A stretch of DNA of 5,202 nucleotides from an uncultured Clostridia bacterium. GTDB lineage: Bacteria; Bacillota; Clostridia; Christensenellales; UBA1242. A program made the translations under genes and the position numbers. Shown piece by piece: positions 1 through 4,287 of the stretch (the stretch's first letter is position 1; every line of letters starts with the position of its first letter). Where the stretch lies: NCBI GenBank assembly GCA_937992055.1, contig CALKLQ010000031.1:1-5202 (forward strand), in the 5' to 3' direction. Under the pieces are notes generated by a model that was not told the DNA's origin, searched no databases, and saw only the letters and a list, made by a program, of their open reading frames with translations.

Positions 1-117
1 AATAAGTATTCTTATAACTTTAAGGATGATAATTCTATGGAATACAATTTCTACTTCCAATTACAATGGAATTTCAATCATTTTGGAATTTCTAATTGGT
101 ATATTGAAAAGCTATAG
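1..117 (+). CDS. 3' end of an unidentified convergent gene (partial)
   Basis: A plus-strand frame is open from the first base of the window to a TAG stop at 115-117, giving 38 codons with no stop in very AT-rich DNA. The peptide is rich in Asn, Tyr, Phe and Trp, with alternating aromatic and polar residues (for example EYNFYFQLQWNFNHF). That pattern is seen in amphipathic beta strands at the ends of outer-membrane proteins, but the family is not recognised and this reading is an inference. An internal ATG at 37-39 preceded by AAGGA (22-26) could instead start a 26-residue peptide. The stop lies 4 bp from the stop of the minus-strand helix-turn-helix gene, so the two would be tightly convergent. 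No terminator with a T-run is seen between them. The frame could be chance. Confidence 0.4.
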   Translation, partial: NKYSYNFKDDNSMEYNFYFQLQWNFNHFGISNWYIEKL

Positions 118-121
118 ATAA

Positions 122-535
122 TTAATCACTATCCGTCAAATTCTCTACAATTTTATCAATAATGTCTTTATCTATATTTGTCCTTTTTTCTATTGTTCGA
201 ATAAAACTTTCAATATTCATCGGTTCTTTTTCTTTTCTTACAACACTTTCAAGTAAGTTTGTAAATTTATATATTCTGGAAGGCTCTATGTTGTGATTAT
301 TCTGTAGATCAACATTAAAACTTTGAAGCATAAATTTGGCTTGTATAAACGTATCTTCTTTGGAAATACTAAAATGTTCAATAAAATCTTTTCTTTTAGC
401 AGACCAATCTCCGTCTTTTTTCCAACGTTTTATAGTTCTTTCGTGTACTCCTATTCTTCTTGCAATTTCAGCAACTGTAATAAATTTTTCAACATACATA
501 TTTTCTGCAATCGCGTAATACTTATCTTTTTTCAC
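122..535 (-). CDS. Helix-turn-helix protein, terminase-small-subunit / DUF1804-like
   Basis: 137 residues. A helix-turn-helix spans about residues 16-45: the run ITVAEIARRIGVHERTIKRW is followed by KKDGDW. The Trp shortly after the recognition helix is typical of the N-terminal DNA-binding domain of phage terminase small subunits and of the Mu-like phage family DUF1804. Family membership is inferred from this local pattern only. The rest (about residues 50-137) is charged and helical, with no motif I know. The start is GTG at 533-535, with AAGAGG (541-546) 5 nt upstream. That site overlaps the end of the transposase gene, whose stop lies 9 nt away, so the two are probably cotranscribed and coupled. 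Possible roles are DNA recognition for packaging in a Mu-like prophage, or an accessory or regulatory DNA-binding protein of the transposon. No large terminase gene is visible. Confidence 0.8.
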   Translation of the reverse strand: MKKDKYYAIAENMYVEKFITVAEIARRIGVHERTIKRWKKDGDWSAKRKDFIEHFSISKEDTFIQAKFMLQSFNVDLQNNHNIEPSRIYKFTNLLESVVRKEKEPMNIESFIRTIEKRTNIDKDIIDKIVENLTDSD

Positions 536-544
536 TTTTTCCTC

Positions 545-2494
545 TTAGTTAATATACTTTTTATTTCGTTCTGCTAATATTTTATCGGTTTCATAAAGAT
601 ATAAGGTTTCTTTTGGTTTAGGTTCTTCTTGCAAAAATATTGATAAATCAAATTTTCCAAAATCATCTTGTTCTTTCTTTTTCCTTACTGCTTTATCCAT
701 ATTTGTATTTGCAATCTTTGAAACTTTAACATCTGTATCGAACTCTTTTTTTGCACTGTTATAAGCTGCTTTGTAATTTTCATATTGTTCTTCAGGAGAT
801 ATTGTAAGAGTTTGTTTAATATAAGCCTTCGCGACTTTGCGATTGCGTTTTTTAATAGACATAGCCTCTTTAAATTCTTCTTTAGATACTTTATTTGCAT
901 GTAACGCAGCAACAGCTTTTACAGCATTCACTGTTCCGATAAATTCATCATTATCGCATCTGAACGCCCAAGCTTCTTTGTAATCTTCTATATCTCTGCG
1001 TAAATATACTCTCAAGCCCATTTTCGAAATCATCCAATCAGCCCAATAAGTTATACCAAGAGCTGTATCTTTTATTCCATTTCTTCTGATCGTAAAATCT
1101 TTTGAAGTTCTCATACAAAATAGTTTTAGAGCATCTTTTGTAGTTGTAATTTTTTCTTTAAATTCAGAATAGAAAAGTTCATCAGGACATAACCCGTTTA
1201 AAGTTTTTCCTTGAGAAGGTCTTTTATTTAAAATATCTAAAATATATTTATCAAAAAGGAGTTTGAAATCTTCAAATTTCATAATTTTCCCGGATTTAAT
1301 TTCTTTTGCGAGCTTTTGAGGTCTTTCGACAACATTACCACCTCTATAACCTATAAAATGTTTTGAAAGGATTTCCTTTATCTTCAAAAAATCCCTTTCA
1401 ACAGGTTTAGTCTGAGCATTATAAGGCAGAGCAAAATGGACTTCTATATTCAATTCTGCCAACATAGACTGAGTTTTTGTTTTGTTGGTTGAAATTTTTA
1501 TACTTCGACGACCACCTGCAAAATCCTTTGAACGGTAATCTTTACCATTATCAATAATAACATCTTTAGGCAGTCCATACTTTTCAGCAGCATAGTAAAA
1601 AGATTGGAAAATATAATCAGAATTTGGATTTCCTGTTTGTAATATCCAACCGAGCCATTTACCTGATTTATAATCACGCCACACTGTAACCCAAGGAAAA
1701 ACAACTTTATTATCAGAATCAAAACAGGCAACATCAATTTGAGCGTGATCTGATACCCAGACCTCATTACATAAAATATTTGAATAATCTCTTTCTATAT
1801 ATCCGCCATATTTTCTATTCCAAGCAGTTTCTCCCATTCGTGCAAGATAAATACTTTGTTTTGGAATTTCTTTATCTAATCGCCGTTTAAAAGCCATATA
1901 ACTTGGAAATGTTTCTCTTTTAGCATCAAATATTCTGATGGCATAACCAAGAGTTAAATCCCAACAAGTTCTTATAGATGGTGCTCCTTCAACTAAATAC
2001 AAATTTTTAAAGTATTCAAAGAAATTATCAGGAACAGTGGAGCCTGATAAATGTTTGCCGTGTTGCGATAACAAACCGCTTAATCCATACCGAAAGAATC
2101 TTCTTCGCATTTTTATAACAGACGAATAAGATGTGTTTAACCACTTTTCATGTTCTAAATTCCACTTATCTATAAAATCTTTTAAAGCCCCTCCCTTTAA
2201 TCCTTTTGATGCATTTATTATTGGTAAATACTTTTCTGCCTGTGCTTTTGCCCAATCGGGAGCTTCTGAATATTTAGTATTTATAACATCTTCTTTAAGA
2301 TACTTATCTTGTGCAAAATCAGGCAAAGATTTTAAAAGAAGAAAGTAATGAGTTCTTTTTCCCCGTCTGATAATTTTAAAAGTATAGGAACCTCTCCTAC
2401 ATTGCTTTTTAAGAGTTTGGATGCTAAGTCCTAAAATTTCAGCAGATTTTTCTATATCTAACCATATATTTGTTTTGTCTTTATTTTCTTTCAT
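545..2494 (-). CDS. Mu-type DDE transposase (MuA family), complete
   Basis: 649 residues, close to MuA (663). Domains in order: an excisionase-like winged helix at about 10-60, ending in the MuA-like Tyr...SLP pattern; a second Mu-type helical DNA-binding region at about 75-150; an RNase H-fold integrase core at about 240-380; a Mu-transpos_C barrel at about 455-530; and a basic, helical tail. The catalytic residues are visible: D249 (VSDH), D315 (IIDNG) and E366 (KPVER). Their spacings of 66 and 51 compare with 67 and 56 in MuA. The protein should bind element ends and carry out strand cleavage and transfer. The frame is open up to a GTG at 2537-2539. I prefer the ATG at 2492-2494 because AAGGA (2500-2504) sits 5 nt before it, while the GTG has no clear site. 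No ATPase gene follows; a helix-turn-helix gene does. It is homologous to, but strongly diverged from, the transposase at the right edge. Confidence 0.93.
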   Translation of the reverse strand: MKENKDKTNIWLDIEKSAEILGLSIQTLKKQCRRGSYTFKIIRRGKRTHYFLLLKSLPDFAQDKYLKEDVINTKYSEAPDWAKAQAEKYLPIINASKGLKGGALKDFIDKWNLEHEKWLNTSYSSVIKMRRRFFRYGLSGLLSQHGKHLSGSTVPDNFFEYFKNLYLVEGAPSIRTCWDLTLGYAIRIFDAKRETFPSYMAFKRRLDKEIPKQSIYLARMGETAWNRKYGGYIERDYSNILCNEVWVSDHAQIDVACFDSDNKVVFPWVTVWRDYKSGKWLGWILQTGNPNSDYIFQSFYYAAEKYGLPKDVIIDNGKDYRSKDFAGGRRSIKISTNKTKTQSMLAELNIEVHFALPYNAQTKPVERDFLKIKEILSKHFIGYRGGNVVERPQKLAKEIKSGKIMKFEDFKLLFDKYILDILNKRPSQGKTLNGLCPDELFYSEFKEKITTTKDALKLFCMRTSKDFTIRRNGIKDTALGITYWADWMISKMGLRVYLRRDIEDYKEAWAFRCDNDEFIGTVNAVKAVAALHANKVSKEEFKEAMSIKKRNRKVAKAYIKQTLTISPEEQYENYKAAYNSAKKEFDTDVKVSKIANTNMDKAVRKKKEQDDFGKFDLSIFLQEEPKPKETLYLYETDKILAERNKKYIN

Positions 2495-2498
2495 AAAT

Positions 2499-2504
2499 AT
2501 CCTT
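2499..2504 (-). promoter_or_regulatory. Ribosome binding site deciding the start of the complete transposase
   Basis: On the minus strand AAGGAT lies just before the ATG at 2492-2494, with the AAGGA core 5 nt away. The upstream in-frame GTG at 2537-2539 has no comparable purine-rich site. This supports the 649-residue product over one that is 15 residues longer. It also places the Mu-type winged helix close to the N terminus, as in MuA. Confidence 0.6.
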
Positions 2505-2553
2505 ATTTTAGCGTTATTAAAATCTCTTTTAAAGCCCACTTAACATTCCGACA

Positions 2554-2573
2554 TAAAATTTGTGACAATTTTA
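2554..2573. repeat. Inverted repeat TAAAATT-6-AATTTTA upstream of the transposase
   Basis: Two perfect 7-bp arms (2554-2560 and 2567-2573) are separated by TGTGAC. It lies 60 bp upstream of the chosen ATG of the complete transposase and could be an operator or a transposase binding site. The arms are entirely A/T in AT-rich DNA, so chance is a real alternative. Confidence 0.35.
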
Positions 2574-2640
2574 AAAGCTAAAATGCAGTAATAATAAGAT
2601 TCTTTAAAAATGCTATTTTTACAATATTCACCTCAAACAC

Positions 2641-2669
2641 TTTATCTATCTGCTTTATAAAAAAGACAA
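2641..2669 (-). promoter_or_regulatory. Candidate promoter for the complete transposase
   Basis: Reading the minus strand, TTGTCT (2664-2669) is followed after 17 bp by GATAAA (2641-2646). Each hexamer matches four of six consensus bases. Transcription would start near 2634, giving a leader of about 140 nt before the ATG at 2494. The -35 hexamer overlaps the palindrome at 2665-2678, which would suit repression. The match is weak for AT-rich DNA. Read-through from the upstream cluster is the alternative source of transcription. Confidence 0.3.
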
Positions 2670-2678
2670 ATATTTGTC
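2665..2678. repeat. Perfect 14-bp palindrome GACAAATATTTGTC
   Basis: A perfect dyad with no spacer, flanked on the left by AAAAAA (2659-2664) and on the right by CTG then TTTTTT (2682-2687). It could be an operator covering the candidate leftward promoter. The flanking A and T runs would also allow an imperfect bidirectional terminator hairpin with a 3-nt bulge. The sequence alone does not choose between the two. Confidence 0.5.
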
Positions 2679-2708
2679 CTGTTTTTTACGAAGAAATATG
2701 AAGTGGTC

Positions 2709-2735
2709 TTGACGAAATTTGTATTTGTATATAAT
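2709..2735 (+). promoter_or_regulatory. Sigma70-like promoter pointing right
   Basis: TTGACG (2709-2714, five of six consensus) and a perfect TATAAT (2730-2735) are separated by 15 bp, which is shorter than the ideal 17. Transcription would begin near 2742 and run through the 32-bp dyad and then antisense to the 221-codon gene and the ATPase gene. No gene lies downstream in sense orientation inside the window apart from a 16-codon frame I do not support. If active, it would make an antisense or regulatory RNA. Confidence 0.45.
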
Positions 2736-2787
2736 AGCTACCAAGTTTTATTGTATTTACTTCTTCAGAATAATAAACAGGTAACAA

Positions 2788-2819
2788 TTTACAGTCGGGG
2801 AAATTTCCCCGCAAGTAAA
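2788..2819. repeat. 32-bp near-perfect dyad with a 16-bp perfect palindrome core
   Basis: The core CGGGGAAATTTCCCCG (2796-2811) is a perfect palindrome. Beyond 3 unmatched bases on each side the symmetry resumes with TTTAC (2788-2792) and GTAAA (2815-2819), so 13 of 16 pairs match. G/C-rich arms of this length are very unlikely by chance in such AT-rich DNA. It looks like a binding site for a dimeric or tetrameric DNA-binding protein. No T-run follows on either strand, so it is not an ordinary intrinsic terminator. Candidate binders in the window are the 137-residue helix-turn-helix protein and the 221-residue protein. Confidence 0.7.
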
Positions 2820-2917
2820 CTTCAAAAACCGCTATATACTTTAAAAAATATTTTCAAGAAATAAGTATAAAAACTCCAAAATACTCGTTGCCAAAGGAAT
2901 GCAACCCAAAAATAAAA

Positions 2918-2926
2918 TCGGGGAAA
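2918..2926 (+). repeat. Second copy of the half-site TCGGGGAAA
   Basis: The nine bases TCGGGGAAA match exactly the left half of the palindrome (2795-2803), 123 bp away and in the same orientation. It lies 20 bp beyond the stop of the 221-codon gene. It has no inverted partner here, so it would be a single half-site. Confidence 0.4.
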
Positions 2927-2945
2927 AGTTTATGAAGTTCTATTA

Positions 2946-3611
2946 CTAAAATCCAGCTAATAGTTTTAAATCATAATACAAATCCTTAAACTCTCTTTTT
3001 CTTCGCCATAAAGTTTCTGCTATTTTGTAATTTAAATTATAAGCCATTGTATTATGGGTTAAATTCCTTAAAAGGTAGCAATAAATAGTTGTAAACTCTG
3101 CTTTTTGTTCTAGAGAAAAGGTTTTATCCTCAGATGATTTTAAAAGATTTTCAGATACAAAAATTTGATTGCAGTATAGGTATAAATATACTTCTTGATT
3201 AAAAAACTTTCTATAACGTGCTTTTTGTGGAAATTTTAGATAGTAGAAATCTAACTTCTGTTTTTGCCTTTGGTAAATCAAAGTTCTGAATATTGTATAA
3301 AAGCTTTGAATTTGGGTTTCACCAATATTTGCAATATTAGATACTTTTATCGAATTTATGTTTTCACAAAAACACCTTAATACAATATCATTTATTATTG
3401 CAGGGTATGTTTTAAATATAGAATATTTTTGAACTGGAACTTTATTTTTTTGAAATATATATTCGTTTTCTTGCTTTATTAATTTATTTTCATCAACAAA
3501 TTTTGACAATATCGGTAAAAGTTCTGTTTTAGGGATTTCAGATAAAATTTCTAAATTCTCAAGCGTAAATTTGTTGACCCTTTTGCAAAGTTTCAATATT
3601 TGTTCTTCCAT
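2946..3611 (-). CDS. Unassigned winged-helix-like protein in the target-selector position
   Basis: 221 residues, not recognised. About residues 3-53 read like a winged helix: KFTLENLEILSEIPKTELLPI, then ENKLIKQENEYIFQ as a possible wing. Residues 65-117 are helical and end in FYTIFRTLIYQRQ. The C-terminal 30 residues (NYKIAETLWRRKREFKDLYY, then DLKLLAGF) resemble the closing helices of IS1595/IS1016-type transposases, but the catalytic DDE core of that family is absent. This likeness is weak and unproven. No TniQ-type zinc-finger cysteine pattern is present. The ATG at 3609-3611 has AAGGAA (3620-3625) 8 nt upstream, inside the ATPase gene, which it overlaps by 53 nt. Its place after transposase and ATPase matches tniQ/tnsD in related elements, so a role in target choice or in regulating the ATPase is a guess from position. 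It is very rich in Lys, Asn, Ile, Tyr and Phe. Confidence 0.85.
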   Translation of the reverse strand: MEEQILKLCKRVNKFTLENLEILSEIPKTELLPILSKFVDENKLIKQENEYIFQKNKVPVQKYSIFKTYPAIINDIVLRCFCENINSIKVSNIANIGETQIQSFYTIFRTLIYQRQKQKLDFYYLKFPQKARYRKFFNQEVYLYLYCNQIFVSENLLKSSEDKTFSLEQKAEFTTIYCYLLRNLTHNTMAYNLNYKIAETLWRRKREFKDLYYDLKLLAGF

Positions 3612-4287
3612 ATAACAATTTCCTTAAAATATTTTCATCAATCTGTTTTAATTGATTTGTAATCGCAAGTTTTTCTATTTTATTTATCAATTTAACAATT
3701 TGTCTAAATTGGTTAACTCTTGTTGCAAGATATTCTATACCATCAGGTGTAAAAGTGATTTGCGTTAATTCATTCAAAATCTGTTTTACATCTTCAAAAT
3801 CATATTGTTCAAACTTAAATGACTTATAAATCCTGTCTATAATATGAGGATATCTTGATAGTTTTTTATCAATGTTGCCCATTCCAACAAGCACTAAAGG
3901 ACAAGAAGTTGTATCATACAAATCTCTCAGTGTTTCTATTGTATTTCTTTCAAGCAAGTAATCTACTTCGTCAATTATTATAGGTTTTGGATTTTCTTTA
4001 AGTTTCTTCTCTATTAAATTAAAAGTTTCCTGAATATGCCAAAACGGTTCTTCTCCTAATTCTTCTGCAATTTCAGATAACAGCCACCGACTTGTCATAC
4101 CTTGGTTTGCTCTTACATATATGCAATCATTTTTAAAAGTCCACCACTTTATAGTTTCTGATTTTCCGAGTCCATATTCTCCATAAACAAGAATAATTTT
4201 AGGTATATTATTAGGTAGTTCTTTTACCTCCTCCATTAATGATACAAAGTTTTTGACGTTCTTTGTTTTTACAAATACTTTATTCAT
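3559..4287 (-). CDS. AAA+ ATPase, MuB/TnsC/TniB-like transposition regulator
   Basis: 242 residues. Walker A is GEYGLGKS (36-43, Lys42). Walker B is PIIIDE (102-107, Asp106 and Glu107). Sensor 1 is LVLVGMGN (131-138, Asn138). R145 and R152 are arginine-finger candidates. In the MuB/TnsC family such ATPases form ATP-dependent filaments on target DNA, recruit and activate the partner transposase, and give target immunity. At 242 residues it is shorter than MuB (312) and lacks MuB's N-terminal helix-turn-helix domain; the AAA+ core begins almost at once. The start is ATG at 4285-4287, with a full AAGGAG (4297-4302) 9 nt upstream. The frame is open further upstream to 4362, but that would bury this strong site. 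The gene overlaps the end of the transposase gene by 8 nt and the start of the 221-codon gene by 53 nt, so the three are coupled. Confidence 0.93.
   Translation of the reverse strand: MNKVFVKTKNVKNFVSLMEEVKELPNNIPKIILVYGEYGLGKSETIKWWTFKNDCIYVRANQGMTSRWLLSEIAEELGEEPFWHIQETFNLIEKKLKENPKPIIIDEVDYLLERNTIETLRDLYDTTSCPLVLVGMGNIDKKLSRYPHIIDRIYKSFKFEQYDFEDVKQILNELTQITFTPDGIEYLATRVNQFRQIVKLINKIEKLAITNQLKQIDENILRKLLYGRTNIETLQKGQQIYA

Larger units (their letters stand above)
2495..2945. other. Non-coding control region between the two transposase clusters
   Basis: About 450 bp without a convincing gene on either strand. The only frames are very short peptides (16-20 codons) with poor ribosome sites. 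The region holds three separate dyads (2554-2573, 2665-2678, 2788-2819), a repeated CGGGGAAA half-site, a sigma70-like promoter on the plus strand and a weaker candidate on the minus strand. In Mu-like elements the transposase operon is preceded by an operator region controlled by a repressor. This stretch has that look, but no repressor gene is encoded next to it on the opposite strand. No tRNA or CRISPR array is seen. Confidence 0.7.

Noticed and set aside
2495..2539. N-terminal extension of the complete transposase to the GTG at 2537-2539
   Set aside because: The GTG has no clear ribosome site, while the ATG at 2492-2494 does and places the MuA-like domain at the N terminus.
2834..2869. 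TATACTT / AAGTATA inverted arms about 21 bp apart
   Set aside because: The arms are short and A/T-rich with a long spacer, as expected by chance in this composition.
2887..2905. GTTGC/GCAAC hairpin with a 9-base loop
   Set aside because: The stem is only 5 bp and no T-run follows on either strand, so it does not make a convincing terminator or riboswitch.
2495..2945. Element end (TGT...ACA type) between the two clusters
   Set aside because: A TGTGACAATTTT stretch at 2561 looks end-like, and a partial copy is at 2780-2794. No properly repeated transposase-binding array or matching inverted end is visible, so a boundary cannot be claimed.
2899..2949. 16-codon plus-strand frame downstream of the rightward promoter
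   Set aside because: It has an AGGA directly touching the ATG with no spacing, is very short, and overlaps the end of the 221-codon gene. There is no sign of selection for coding.
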